Part shown: one piece after another, positions 47,133 through 55,489 of the stretch
Position numbering within the stretch: position 1 is the first letter of the stretch
How the letters are laid out: each line of letters starts with the position of its first letter
Source of the DNA: Pandoraea oxalativorans
Lineage (GTDB): Bacteria; Pseudomonadota; Gammaproteobacteria; Burkholderiales; Burkholderiaceae
Assembly: GCF_000972785.3 (NCBI RefSeq)
Contig: NZ_CP011253.3
Location: 3,224,001-3,288,000, forward strand
Length of the DNA stretch: 64,000 nt
Direction of reading: 5' to 3'
Position numbers and translations under genes: made by a program
Notes under the pieces: generated by a model
Database searches by the model: none
The model's input: only the letters and a program-made list of their open reading frames with translations
Told to the model about the DNA's origin: nothing

Positions 47133-48821
47133 TTACTTCAGATCGGCAAAATCGACGTCCCAGAATTCCATTGCCCGACGTGCTTCCAGACTCCGTCCCT
47201 CCTCCGTGCGACGGAGTTCGACGCGCCGGATCTTGCCCGAGATCGTCTTTGGCAAATCGCAGAATTCTATGCGGCGAACGCGCTTGTAGGGGGCGAGATG
47301 GTCGCGGCAGAAACGCAGGATATCGAGCGCGAGTTTGTCGTCTGCCTGAAAGCCCGAACGCAATGTGATGAACGCCTTCGGTACGGCCAGACGCAGCGGA
47401 TCGGGACTGGGCACGACACCGGCTTCCGCGACGGCGGGATGCTTGATGAGTTCGCTCTCAAGCTCGAACGGGCTGATGCGGTAGTCGGACGCTTTGAAGA
47501 CATCGTCGGCACGGCCAACGTAAGTGAAATAGCCACGGTCGTCGCGCATGGCGACATCGCCGGTGTGGTAGTAACCGTCGCGCATCGCATAAGCGGTTTT
47601 CTCGCTGTCGTCTTCGTAGCCTTGCATCAGTCCGGTGGGGCGCGGCGACAGCACCAGCGCCACTTCACCTTCGTCGGCCTCCGCGCCGTCGGGGTCGAGC
47701 AGCACGACACGGTAGCCCGGCATCGGACGCCCCATCGCCCCCGGCTTGACGGTCTGTCCCGGCGAATTGCCTATCTGGCAGCACGTTTCCGTCTGTCCGT
47801 ACCCGTCGCGAATCGTGATGTTCCAGGCCCGCTTCACCTGATCGATGACCTCGGGATTCAACGGCTCGCCCGCGCCGATCAGTTCACGGAACTTCACGGC
47901 GTGACGTGCGAGGTCTTCCTGAATCAACATGCGCCAGACGGTCGGCGGCGCGCAGAGCGTCGTCACCTCGCAGCAGGCGGCCGTCTCCAGCGCGGCGCGG
48001 GCGTCGAAACGCGAGAAGTTGTAGATGAAGATCGTCGCACCTGCATTCCACGGCGCGAAGAAGCAACTCCACGCATGCTTTGCCCACCCCGGCGAGCTGA
48101 TGTTCCAGTGCACGTCGCCTGGCTGAAGACCGATCCAGTACATGGTGGCGAGATGACCGACGGGGTAACTCTGATGCGTATGGAGCACGAGCTTGGGACG
48201 CGATGTCGTGCCTGAGGTGAAGTACAGCAACAACGGATCGGTCGCGAGCGTGACGCCGTCGGGCGTGAACTGTACGGGCGCCTCGTAGGCGGGCGTGAGC
48301 GACGTCCAGCCGTCGGGCGGATGATCGCCGAGCGCGAGGCGTCGATAGTCGCCGGGCAGATTTTCGAACTTGACGGCATCGCGCGCGGTGGTGACGACGT
48401 GCCGCACGCGGCCGCGCTCCAGTCGGTCGGCGAGATCACCGGCGACGAGCAGCGTGGTGGCGGGAATCATCACGGCGCCGAGTTTCATGCACGCGAGCAT
48501 GAGGTCCCAGAGTTCGACCTGATTGGGCAGCATGAGCAGAACACGGTCGCCGCGCGACACGCCTTGTGCGCGCAGGAAGTTCGCGACACGATTCGAGCGT
48601 GCCGACATTTCGGCGAACGACAGACGCGCTTCACGGCCGTCTTCTTCTACGACCCAGAGGGCCGGGGTGTCGTTGCCTTGTGCTTGTGGATCGAAGAAGT
48701 CCAGCGCCCAGTTGAAATGGGTGAGGACAGGCCAACGGAAATCACGGTACGCCACGTCGTAATGGGCGCGCTGCGCGAGCAGCAGGTCGCGTGCGTCGCC
48801 GAATCCCTGGGTGTGCGGCAT
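47133..48821 (-). CDS. Medium-chain acyl-CoA synthetase-like AMP-forming ligase
   Basis: 562 residues from the ATG at 48821 (MPHTQGFGDARD), with GGAG eight bases upstream; upstream starts at 48854 and 49004 are weaker. ANL-superfamily adenylating enzyme: P-loop YFTSGTTSRPKLVLHTH (note Ser for the usual Gly), GYGQTETCC, YHTGDVAMRDDRGYFTYVGRADDVFK and the catalytic lysine in KTISGKIRRVELR. The SSPGWAKHAWSCFFAPWNAGA segment is typical of the medium-chain (MACS) group. Activates a fatty or aromatic acid with CoA; substrate unknown. Confidence 0.88.
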   Translation of the reverse strand: MPHTQGFGDARDLLLAQRAHYDVAYRDFRWPVLTHFNWALDFFDPQAQGNDTPALWVVEEDGREARLSFAEMSARSNRVANFLRAQGVSRGDRVLLMLPNQVELWDLMLACMKLGAVMIPATTLLVAGDLADRLERGRVRHVVTTARDAVKFENLPGDYRRLALGDHPPDGWTSLTPAYEAPVQFTPDGVTLATDPLLLYFTSGTTSRPKLVLHTHQSYPVGHLATMYWIGLQPGDVHWNISSPGWAKHAWSCFFAPWNAGATIFIYNFSRFDARAALETAACCEVTTLCAPPTVWRMLIQEDLARHAVKFRELIGAGEPLNPEVIDQVKRAWNITIRDGYGQTETCCQIGNSPGQTVKPGAMGRPMPGYRVVLLDPDGAEADEGEVALVLSPRPTGLMQGYEDDSEKTAYAMRDGYYHTGDVAMRDDRGYFTYVGRADDVFKASDYRISPFELESELIKHPAVAEAGVVPSPDPLRLAVPKAFITLRSGFQADDKLALDILRFCRDHLAPYKRVRRIEFCDLPKTISGKIRRVELRRTEEGRSLEARRAMEFWDVDFADLK

Positions 48822-49071
48822 CGCTTGTCTCCGAGCCTCATGGGCGATGGACATAGGCAGATTTCCATTATCGTGAGGCCCTCCGAATACGACATCCGGA
48901 ATAACCATCATGGATGCGGGAAGCCATGCGAATGCGCGACGACGCGATGCGTGAGCGAGGTCATGCGCGAAAAACAGAAGCGATTCAAGGAGTTGATGCG
49001 GCAAGCGATCGGTGGGCGCAAAAAAAGATGCGTCCGACGCGCACGCCCCCTATCTTTCGTGCGAAAAGCTC

Positions 49072-49080
49072 TGCTATAAT
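49072..49080 (+). promoter_or_regulatory. Extended -10 promoter of tRNA-Pro
   Basis: TGCTATAAT, a perfect extended -10, about 42 bases before the tRNA, followed by a GC-rich discriminator (CGCG) as in stringently controlled stable RNA promoters. The -35 is weak. Confidence 0.7.
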
Positions 49081-49121
49081 CGCGTTCTTTCGAGCGATGC
49101 TTCCTAGCGATGCATCTCTCA

Positions 49122-49198
<77 letters not shown>

Positions 49199-49204
49199 GA
49201 ATTG

Positions 49205-49239
49205 AAAAACCCGCACGGTCTTTGGCTGTGCGGGTTTTT
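49205..49239 (+). terminator. Rho-independent terminator after tRNA-Pro
   Basis: AAAAACCCGCAC / GTGCGGGTTTTT stem of 12 bases with an 11-base loop, beginning seven bases after the tRNA. Confidence 0.92.
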
Positions 49240-49265
49240 CGTTTGTGTCAGCGGAAATGTGCGAC

Positions 49266-49589
49266 CTAATCCGACACCGGAATATAAGCCTTCATGGTAT
49301 AGCGCGCGTCCGGCATGACGACCAGGCGTGCCTCGATCACGCGCATACCTTCGTATCGAACGCAGACCGGCATGACATAAACGCAATCGAAAACGCGCTG
49401 CACGGTCGGTTCGTCGCCGGGCTCGACCGCACGAAACCGCATCGACCGTAACCGATCCAGCAAGAAGCCACGGACATCCTGCTCGGAGGGCGTCTCTACG
49501 CCAATAGCGCGGGCGAATTCATCGTGTGCGAATTTGCGGACGAGATCCACCGTCTCGTCCAGATTGGCCTGAACTGCGACTGTTTTCAT
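49266..49589 (-). CDS. Hypothetical protein downstream of tRNA-Pro
   Basis: 107 residues (MKTVAVQANLDETVDLVRKFAHDEFARAIGVETPSEQDVRGFLLDRLRSM...). Not recognised. Helical N-terminal half and beta-rich C-terminal half (VYVMPVCVRYEGMRVIEARLVVMPDARYTMKAYIPV). No signal peptide or membrane segment. Base composition is lower in GC than the flanking genes. It may be a leftover of integrated DNA beside the tRNA, but no integrase or repeat of the tRNA end is seen. Confidence 0.55.
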   Translation of the reverse strand: MKTVAVQANLDETVDLVRKFAHDEFARAIGVETPSEQDVRGFLLDRLRSMRFRAVEPGDEPTVQRVFDCVYVMPVCVRYEGMRVIEARLVVMPDARYTMKAYIPVSD

Positions 49590-49665
49590 GCGTTCCTCAC
49601 ATCGATGCGCCGTGATGATTCCAGCACTGATTCTGATACGTTCGTGAGCTTATCTAAATGACTCA

Positions 49666-49890
49666 TCATCGGCCGTCCACCCAATCTTTGGCAAGCGCGG
49701 CAATCGTGTCGAGAGCTTCCTTCTCATTCTCATGGATTAGGCCGCCCATCTGACTGATCTGTTGATCTCGCAATATTCCGTCAGCGATATGAAGCACTTC
49801 GGCCACGCCTCGCGCCTTCCCGCACGGCGCAGGCATGACCGTGCAGACAATTCGAAATCCCTTATAAGAAAACGATCTGACCGTTGCCAT
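49666..49890 (-). CDS. Small hypothetical protein
   Basis: 74 residues from the ATG at 49890 (MATVRSFSYKGFRIVCTVMP), with GAGGGG about 11 bases upstream. Small single-domain protein with FSYKGFRIVCTV, then GVAEVLHIADGILRDQQ and a helix ENEKEALDTIAALAKDWVDGR. Not recognised. Like its neighbour it is less GC-rich than the surrounding genome. A competing reading frame at 49737-50045 needs a TTG start and is less convincing. Confidence 0.5.
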   Translation of the reverse strand: MATVRSFSYKGFRIVCTVMPAPCGKARGVAEVLHIADGILRDQQISQMGGLIHENEKEALDTIAALAKDWVDGR

Positions 49891-50127
49891 TTGAAATCGC
49901 CCCTCGCGTACTTCGTGTCGGCAGGCCAGTCCTCTAGCGTTAGTGGCCCCTGCCAAACACCGCAATTCGAATGAGACACATGAAAACGGACGCGAAAAAT
50001 CTCGCGTCCCCCTTGGTTCGCCGTTAAATCAATTCTTACTGCCAACGGAAAGATATGACAAATCTACCACTTTAAAAATACTGGTTTTTTTTACAGCGTT
50101 TCACGGCAATGCTCGCCATGTCTGCGC

Positions 50128-50334
50128 TCAATCGACAAGCTCGGTTTGCGGCAGCGGCTTGCTCAGAACATCGCCCGACGCAAAGTCGTATCCGAGCGCG
50201 CGCAGCGTGTCCGGTGCAAACGCTGAAGGGAATAGCACAACGAGAGGGGGCGCAGAAGCTGCGCAATCGGGCGGGAGGCAGAAGACCGCCCGGCACGGGA
50301 CGGCATCACTGACGACGTTGACACGGTAGCGCAT
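50128..50334 (-). CDS. Small hypothetical protein after DUF934
   Basis: 68 residues (MRYRVNVVSDAVPCRAVFCLPPDCAASAPPLVVLFPS...). High third-position GC suggests coding, but there is no strong ribosome site and no domain is recognised. It lies 36 bases after the DUF934 gene on the same strand and could be the last gene of the cysI unit, or a chance frame. Confidence 0.35.
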   Translation of the reverse strand: MRYRVNVVSDAVPCRAVFCLPPDCAASAPPLVVLFPSAFAPDTLRALGYDFASGDVLSKPLPQTELVD

Positions 50335-50370
50335 GGGAATGCGCAGGACCGTGTCACGTCGTTTGGGGCT

Positions 50371-50865
50371 TCAGGCCGTCAGACGGGCGAGCAGCGTGCG
50401 CGGACGTCCGGCACGCACTTGCGCGGCCAGTGCTGCTTCGCGCCAGCGCGCCGTGGGCACGTTCGACGGCGAGAGCAGGCTGTCGAAGCCACACGCCCAC
50501 AACATCGCCAACTGGTCGGGCAACAGCGGACCTGCCGCACGGATCCCCCCCGTGAACTGCCACTTGTCGCGAAGGAACTTCGCCAGCGTGAAGCCACGAC
50601 CGTCGCGCGTCTTCGGGAATTCGATCACGACGAGCGCCAGCTTCGGCAACAGCGCCGCGAGGCGCTCGGGGTCCTCGTGACCCTGCACGCGAATACCGGC
50701 GGGTGCCACACCCTGCGCATCCGCCGCGAGCCATGCGTCGAGCGGCAGCACGGTGTCACGGCTTACCGGACCCGCCGCGCTGCCATCATTGGCGGCATCG
50801 GAGACGTCGGCCGCGACATAAGTCCAGACGTCCTCGGTCGGCAGTCCGTTACGATCAATCAACAT
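50371..50865 (-). CDS. DUF934 protein linked to sulfite reductase
   Basis: 164 residues from the ATG at 50865 (MLIDRNGLPTEDVWTYV); its start overlaps the end of cysI by 11 bases. DUF934 signatures: LPLDAWLAADAQGVAPAGIRVQGHEDPERLA, LVVIEFPKTRDGRGFTLAKFLRDKWQFTGGIRAAGPLLPDQ. Such proteins nearly always lie beside a siroheme sulfite/nitrite reductase; a role in electron supply or assembly is suspected but unproven. The usual next genes (cysH, cysD, cysN) do not follow here. Confidence 0.85.
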   Translation of the reverse strand: MLIDRNGLPTEDVWTYVAADVSDAANDGSAAGPVSRDTVLPLDAWLAADAQGVAPAGIRVQGHEDPERLAALLPKLALVVIEFPKTRDGRGFTLAKFLRDKWQFTGGIRAAGPLLPDQLAMLWACGFDSLLSPSNVPTARWREAALAAQVRAGRPRTLLARLTA

Positions 50866-52861
50866 GCAAAGCTCCCTTGAATTCTTCTGCACCCACGCGT
50901 CCGAGCGTATCGATGAAGCGCTCACCGTCTTTACGCAGTTTCAGATAGCGTTCGAGGATGTTTTCGATCACTTGCGGCACCGCTTCGTATGAGACCCCCG
51001 GGCCGAGAATCTTGCCGACGGCCGCGTTGTCGTCCGCCGAGCCGCCCAGCGTGATCTGATAGTTTTCCTTACCCGCCTTGTCCACACCGAGAATGCCGAT
51101 GTGCGCCACGTGGTGATGCGCGCAAGCGTTGATGCAGCCCGACACGTTGAGCGTCACCGGGCCGATATCGCGCTGTTGCTCCTCCGTAAAGCGCAACGCG
51201 ATACGCTGCGCCACCGGTACCGAACGTGCATTGGCCAGCGCGCAATAGTCCAGCCCCGGGCACGCAATCGCGTCCGAAATCAGACCGATGTTCGGCGTCG
51301 CCAGACCGTTGGCCTTCAATTGCTTCCAGAGTGCATGCAATTCGTCGCGCTTCACGTGCGGCAGCACAAGGTTCTGCTCGTGCGTCACGCGCAGTTCGCT
51401 AAACGAGTACTGATCGGCCAGATCGGCCAGCACCAGCATTTCCTGTGCACTCGCATCACCCGGAATACCGCTGGCGGGCTTGAGCGAGACGACCGCGCTG
51501 ATATACCCCGGCGCTTTGTGTTCGTGCGTGCAGGTGTCGACCCAGTGCTTGAAGTCGATGTCGTTCGCGTAGGCTTGTGCGAAGACGGCCGACTCGGCCG
51601 GCAGCGTTTCGAATTCGGGGAGGATGAAACGCTCGCCAATCGCCGCGATGACGTTTTCCGCGAGCGGACGATGCGTCTGTGCAATGCGCGCGAATTCTTC
51701 CTCGATCATCTCGATGAACTTCGCGGGCTGCATTTCCTTGATGAGAATCTTGATGCGCGCCTTATAGATGTTGTCGCGACGACCCAACGCGTTATACACG
51801 CGCAGAATTGCCTCGACATAGCGCAGCAGATCGGCCTCGGGCAGCCACTCGCGCACGAGCGTGCCCACGATCGGGGTGCGACCCAGACCGCCGCCCGCAT
51901 AAATCTGGAAACCGACTTCGCCCTGCTCGTTCGTGCGCGCCAGAATGCCGATGTCGTGGAAACGCACAGCGGCGCGGTCCGTCTGACCGCCGGTAATGGC
52001 GATCTTGAACTTGCGCGGCAGGTATGTGAATTCGGGGTGATCGGTCGACCATTGACGCAGAATCTCGGCGTACACGCGCGGGTCGACGACTTCGTCCTTG
52101 GCCGCACCGGCGAACTGATCGGTCGTCACGTTGCGGATGCAGTTGCCGCTCGTCTGAATGGCGTGCAGGTCGACGTCCGCCAGTGCCGACAGAATGTCCG
52201 GCGAATCGGTGAGCGTCGGCCAGTTGAATTGCAGGTTCTGACGCGTGGTGAAGTGACCGTAACCCTTGTCGTAGCGATTCGCCACGTAGGCCAACTGGCG
52301 CAGTTGAACCGCGCTCAGGGTGCCGTACGGAATCGCGACGCGCAGCATGTAGCCATGCAGTTGCAGGTACAGACCGTTCATCAGACGGTAGACCTTGAAG
52401 TCGTCCTCGCTCAGCTCACCGCTCAGACGGCGCGCCACCTGCTGACCGAATTCGTTCGCGCGATCCTTGAGGTACTGGCGCTCCGACGGGTCATACCGAT
52501 AGATGCCCGCATGTTCCGGGGCGACGCTCAGGGCCGGGGCATGCGCCAGAGCGGCTTGCGTCACTGCGTCGGCAGCCTGCTTGCCGAGGTCTTCGCGCAC
52601 CGACGGGCCGCGCGAGCGCAGTTGCTCGCGGAAGTCCACCGGCACCGGGCCGACTTCACTCACCTCAGCCGGACGCGGCACGGGATCGACGATCAGATTT
52701 GCGGCTACGGACGCCTTGGCGGCAGCTTGCGCCTCATCGAGCCCCTCGGCATCGAACACATGCGCCTGCGCCAGATCGTCTACCCAATTGTGTTGTTTAT
52801 CCAGCCAGACGACCAGACCGTCTTTGAGCCGGTTCGCCGAAATCAGATTGCCTGCGTTCAT
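50855..52861 (-). CDS. cysI: Sulfite (nitrite/sulfite) reductase hemoprotein with fused N-terminal DUF2849-like region
   Basis: 668 residues, siroheme-[4Fe-4S] enzyme that reduces sulfite to sulfide in assimilation. The cluster/siroheme ligands are Cys534 and Cys540 (CPGLDYC) and Cys576 and Cys580 (SGCINAC). Two ferredoxin-like reductase repeats are recognisable (GYGHFTTRQNLQFNWP; GGGLGRTPIVGTLVREWL). Residues about 1-95 (NRLKDGLVVWLDKQHNWVDDLAQAHVFD...REQLRSRGPSVRED) resemble DUF2849, which is a separate upstream gene in many alphaproteobacteria. First gene of the unit; the upstream 218 bases should hold a CysB-type promoter, not identified. Confidence 0.93.
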   Translation of the reverse strand: MNAGNLISANRLKDGLVVWLDKQHNWVDDLAQAHVFDAEGLDEAQAAAKASVAANLIVDPVPRPAEVSEVGPVPVDFREQLRSRGPSVREDLGKQAADAVTQAALAHAPALSVAPEHAGIYRYDPSERQYLKDRANEFGQQVARRLSGELSEDDFKVYRLMNGLYLQLHGYMLRVAIPYGTLSAVQLRQLAYVANRYDKGYGHFTTRQNLQFNWPTLTDSPDILSALADVDLHAIQTSGNCIRNVTTDQFAGAAKDEVVDPRVYAEILRQWSTDHPEFTYLPRKFKIAITGGQTDRAAVRFHDIGILARTNEQGEVGFQIYAGGGLGRTPIVGTLVREWLPEADLLRYVEAILRVYNALGRRDNIYKARIKILIKEMQPAKFIEMIEEEFARIAQTHRPLAENVIAAIGERFILPEFETLPAESAVFAQAYANDIDFKHWVDTCTHEHKAPGYISAVVSLKPASGIPGDASAQEMLVLADLADQYSFSELRVTHEQNLVLPHVKRDELHALWKQLKANGLATPNIGLISDAIACPGLDYCALANARSVPVAQRIALRFTEEQQRDIGPVTLNVSGCINACAHHHVAHIGILGVDKAGKENYQITLGGSADDNAAVGKILGPGVSYEAVPQVIENILERYLKLRKDGERFIDTLGRVGAEEFKGALHVD

Positions 52862-53016
52862 TCGATGCTCTCGATACCTGTAGTTTTGGCCGCGAGTTGG
52901 TGGAAAACAATTCGCGATTAGAACCGCAGGCTATCAAGAGGCGCAGGAATATACGAATATTCACTAGTTATGTAGACATTACGAGATGTTGTTTGGTGAA
53001 AAATTGACTCGGATAA

Positions 53017-53032
53017 CTGTATTTTTATACAG
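53017..53032 (+). promoter_or_regulatory. LexA (SOS) box over the promoter of the 81-aa gene
   Basis: CTGTATTTTTATACAG, a perfect CTGT-N8-ACAG palindrome with AT-rich core, flanked by A and TA as in strong E. coli SOS boxes. It overlaps the probable -10 (TATACA, 53026-53031), which is 16 bases from a TTGACT -35 (53004-53009). The gene's ATG is 48 bases downstream. Confidence 0.75.
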
Positions 53033-53079
53033 TAGTCGTGCTACATTTCCCATCATTCAATTTCATCGTGAGTGCCACC

Positions 53080-53325
53080 ATGAGCGACGCCAAATCCATC
53101 AAGTTCATCGTCGTGCCGTATCGCAAGAACAAAGACGGCGTACTGCAGCCGGGCGAGTTGCGACAGGCGAGTACGGAGTTCGGCGCGGTGCGCATTGCAC
53201 AGTCGATGGCCTCCGGCTTTGCGGGGATTGCCGCCTACGAAGTGCTGGTCGACGAAGAGGACGGCACGATGGATGCCCCGCGCGTGTTGTTTCAGGAGGG
53301 CGCCATTCCGGCAATGGCCGACTGA
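53080..53325 (+). CDS. Small conserved-looking protein, probably SOS-regulated
   Basis: 81 residues from the ATG at 53080 (MSDAKSIKFIVVPYRKNKDGVLQPGELRQASTEFGAVRIAQSMASGFAG). Soluble, no signal peptide. The pattern of a beta strand (IKFIVVPYRK), a helix (FGAVRIAQSMASGFAG) and a strand (IAAYEVLVDEEDG) suggests a small alpha/beta fold. Not recognised as a named family. A LexA box overlaps its promoter, so it is likely induced by DNA damage. Divergent from cysI. Confidence 0.7.
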   Translation: MSDAKSIKFIVVPYRKNKDGVLQPGELRQASTEFGAVRIAQSMASGFAGIAAYEVLVDEEDGTMDAPRVLFQEGAIPAMAD

Positions 53326-53360
53326 ATTGGCGGATTGCTTCGGCGCATGGGTCCGGCGAA

Positions 53361-53720
53361 TCACTCCGGGCGCGACGGACGGGCAATGCTGTCGAACCGC
53401 TTGGTCTGGCGCGGATGCTGCATATCGCGCGTGTCGAGCGCGCGATTCGTTGCGGCGACGTCCTGATCGCTCGGCCCCGTGGACGCGCCGTTGCGCTCGC
53501 TCGCCATCCGGTTGATGCTCGCGCTGGCGGCATGGGCGTCGGCGACCGGTGCGCTCGGCTTGCCCACGGCGGCCACTGCCGTGCTCACCGCCGGTGTCTG
53601 ATTCGACTGACGGATGCTGCCGAGATCGCTCGAACCGAGGTACGACTGTGCACTGGCATGACCGGCCGTCAGAAGGCCTGTCAGGCACACGATGGCTGAA
53701 AAGAATTTGGTGCGGTTCAT
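53361..53720 (-). CDS. Small exported protein of unknown function
   Basis: 119 residues from the ATG at 53720 (MNRTKFFSAIVCLTGLLTAGHASAQS), with a classical signal peptide. The mature part is Ser/Ala/Asn-rich (SYLGSSDLGSIRQSNQTPAVSTAVAAVG...NRMASERNGASTGPSDQDV) and looks unstructured. No domain recognised. It follows the GGDEF gene on the same strand by 80 bases, and ends 35 bases from the convergent 81-aa gene. Confidence 0.65.
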   Translation of the reverse strand: MNRTKFFSAIVCLTGLLTAGHASAQSYLGSSDLGSIRQSNQTPAVSTAVAAVGKPSAPVADAHAASASINRMASERNGASTGPSDQDVAATNRALDTRDMQHPRQTKRFDSIARPSRPE

Positions 53721-53800
53721 AAGGCCCCCGGTCAGTGATTCGTTATCTTTGGACATGACGGCATTGTCTCAGTGTCTTTTCGCGTTGTCGCCCGCACAAA

Positions 53801-55387
53801 TCACAGTTGACGCTCCCCCTCCGCCATTCGGCCTGGCGCCGTAGGCCTCATCACCGTTGTAACGCTGATGCAATTGCGGCCATTTTGCTTGGCCACACGC
53901 AATTGCGCGTCGGCGGCCTTCAGGATAGCGTCGGCGCTGTCGCACTCGGGCGCGCGCCCTGTCGCGGCCCCCACGCTCACCGTCACCTTGCCTGCGGCAC
54001 TCCCTTCGTGATCGATATGCAAACGCTCGATGTCGCGTCGCAACTGCTCGGCCATCACCTCGGCCGCATGCGCGTCGGTCTCGGGCAGCACCACGGCAAA
54101 CGCTTCGCCACCGTAACGCGCCGCCATATCGCTGTCGCGCCGCACATGCCCACCAATATTCTTCGCGACGGCGCGCAGGACATCGTCGCCGATCGAATGG
54201 CCGTAGGCCTCGTTGAAATGTTTGAAGTCGTCGATATCGGCAAACAGGATCGACAACGGGCTGCCTGAGCGTTTCGCGCGCCGCCATTCGCTACTGAGTT
54301 TGGCGTCGAGCGCGCGACGGTTAGCGAGTCCTGTGAGCCCATCGGTCATCGACAGGCTCATGAACCGTGCTGCGGCTGCGGCCCGTGTGCGCATCGCGGC
54401 CACGAGCAACCACGAGCCCGCGATCAGCGTGGCGGCGCACGCGAAGGCAATCGCGCCGAACAATAGGGCGTGGCGCTGCCATTCGTGCAGAAGGTCAGTC
54501 GTCGACGGCGTGACCACGACGAACATCGATGCCCCCGGCACCCGCACGGACCGGTACTCGCTCGCGCGCGTCCCACGCGGAAATGCCAGCGCCGCCGTGA
54601 GATCGCCATTGCGTGCCGCGTTGCCCGGCAAAACGACGAGTTGGCCCGACTGCGCCCCCGCGCACGGATCGCAGGCCAGCACCGTGCCCTTCTCTTCCAC
54701 GATGTCGATGGATTGCAGATCGGCCGAATCGACGTCGTTCACCAGCGTGCCGAGACGATCCAGCCGCAGCGCAAGCACTGCGACCCCCGCAAACGAATGA
54801 TCGGGCGCCGCAATACGGCGCGTGAGCGCCACCGACAACAGGCCGCCGTGCGTGCGTGACGCGTAGGGCTGGGAGATGTACAGGCCGAGCGAGGGGCTGC
54901 TCTCATGCGAGCGGAAGTAGTCGCGATCGGCCACACTGACGGGCTCGCCCCGCATCCGGTCGAGCGGCGCGGCAATGTGCCCGTTCTTGTCGACGACGTA
55001 AGCGTCGTCCAGAAAATCCCGGCTCAGTGCTTGTCCGAAGCGCACGCGGTCGCGCACCCGGTCCGGGAACAGCGGCGTGTCCGGATCTTCCGCCTCGCGC
55101 ACCATCTCCTTGAGCAATGCATCGTAGACCGCGATGTTGCCGCCGAGGCTCGCCGCGACCACCGACGCCACGCTTTGCGCACGCTCCAGCGCGTGCTCAT
55201 GGCGCGCCTGCCGGTCGGCACGCAGCAGCAGCGCCACGCCAGCGAGGATCGCCAGCGCGATGATCGTGCCGACCACACCGATCAGCCACGGGTCGTCGTC
55301 GAACTTGGCGGACACCGCGTGCCACCGCTTGCGGGTCCAGCTTCCTGCGGGATTGCGCGAACTGGGTACACCTGAGCTTGTAGTCAT
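53801..55387 (-). CDS. Membrane GGDEF-type protein with degenerate GGEAF motif
   Basis: 528 residues from the ATG at 55387 (MTTSSGVPSSRNPAG); a start at 55483 is also open. Transmembrane helix (WLIGVVGTIIALAILAGVALLL), a periplasmic dCache-like sensor (FLDDAYVVDKNGHIAAPLDRMRGEPVSVADRDYFRSH...), a second helix (LLFGAIAFACAATLIAGSWLLVAAM) and a C-terminal GGDEF domain starting SMTDGLTGLANRRALD with DIDDFKHFNEAYGHSIGDDVLRAVA. The active-site motif reads RYGGEAFAVVLPE: the fourth position is Ala instead of Glu, so diguanylate cyclase activity is doubtful and it may instead bind or sense GTP/c-di-GMP. Confidence 0.88.
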   Translation of the reverse strand: MTTSSGVPSSRNPAGSWTRKRWHAVSAKFDDDPWLIGVVGTIIALAILAGVALLLRADRQARHEHALERAQSVASVVAASLGGNIAVYDALLKEMVREAEDPDTPLFPDRVRDRVRFGQALSRDFLDDAYVVDKNGHIAAPLDRMRGEPVSVADRDYFRSHESSPSLGLYISQPYASRTHGGLLSVALTRRIAAPDHSFAGVAVLALRLDRLGTLVNDVDSADLQSIDIVEEKGTVLACDPCAGAQSGQLVVLPGNAARNGDLTAALAFPRGTRASEYRSVRVPGASMFVVVTPSTTDLLHEWQRHALLFGAIAFACAATLIAGSWLLVAAMRTRAAAAARFMSLSMTDGLTGLANRRALDAKLSSEWRRAKRSGSPLSILFADIDDFKHFNEAYGHSIGDDVLRAVAKNIGGHVRRDSDMAARYGGEAFAVVLPETDAHAAEVMAEQLRRDIERLHIDHEGSAAGKVTVSVGAATGRAPECDSADAILKAADAQLRVAKQNGRNCISVTTVMRPTAPGRMAEGERQL

Positions 55388-55438
55388 AGCGAATGGCCTG
55401 ACAGCGATACCGGTGTGAGGATCGGCGAGGATGCCGAG

Positions 55439-55482
55439 CGCCAACGTGCGCCAACGTGCGCTAATGTGCGCTAATGTGCGCA
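55439..55482. repeat. Tandem 10-bp direct repeats (CGCCAACGTG / CGCTAATGTG)
   Basis: Two copies of CGCCAACGTG followed by two of CGCTAATGTG and a partial copy. The 10-bp period matches one helical turn. They lie between the DUF1275 stop and the GGDEF start. Confidence 0.8.
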
Positions 55483-55489
55483 ACGATGG

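Noticed and set aside
49737..50045. 102-residue frame overlapping the 74-residue gene
   Set aside because: Needs a TTG start without ribosome site; the overlapping frame has better start and protein character.
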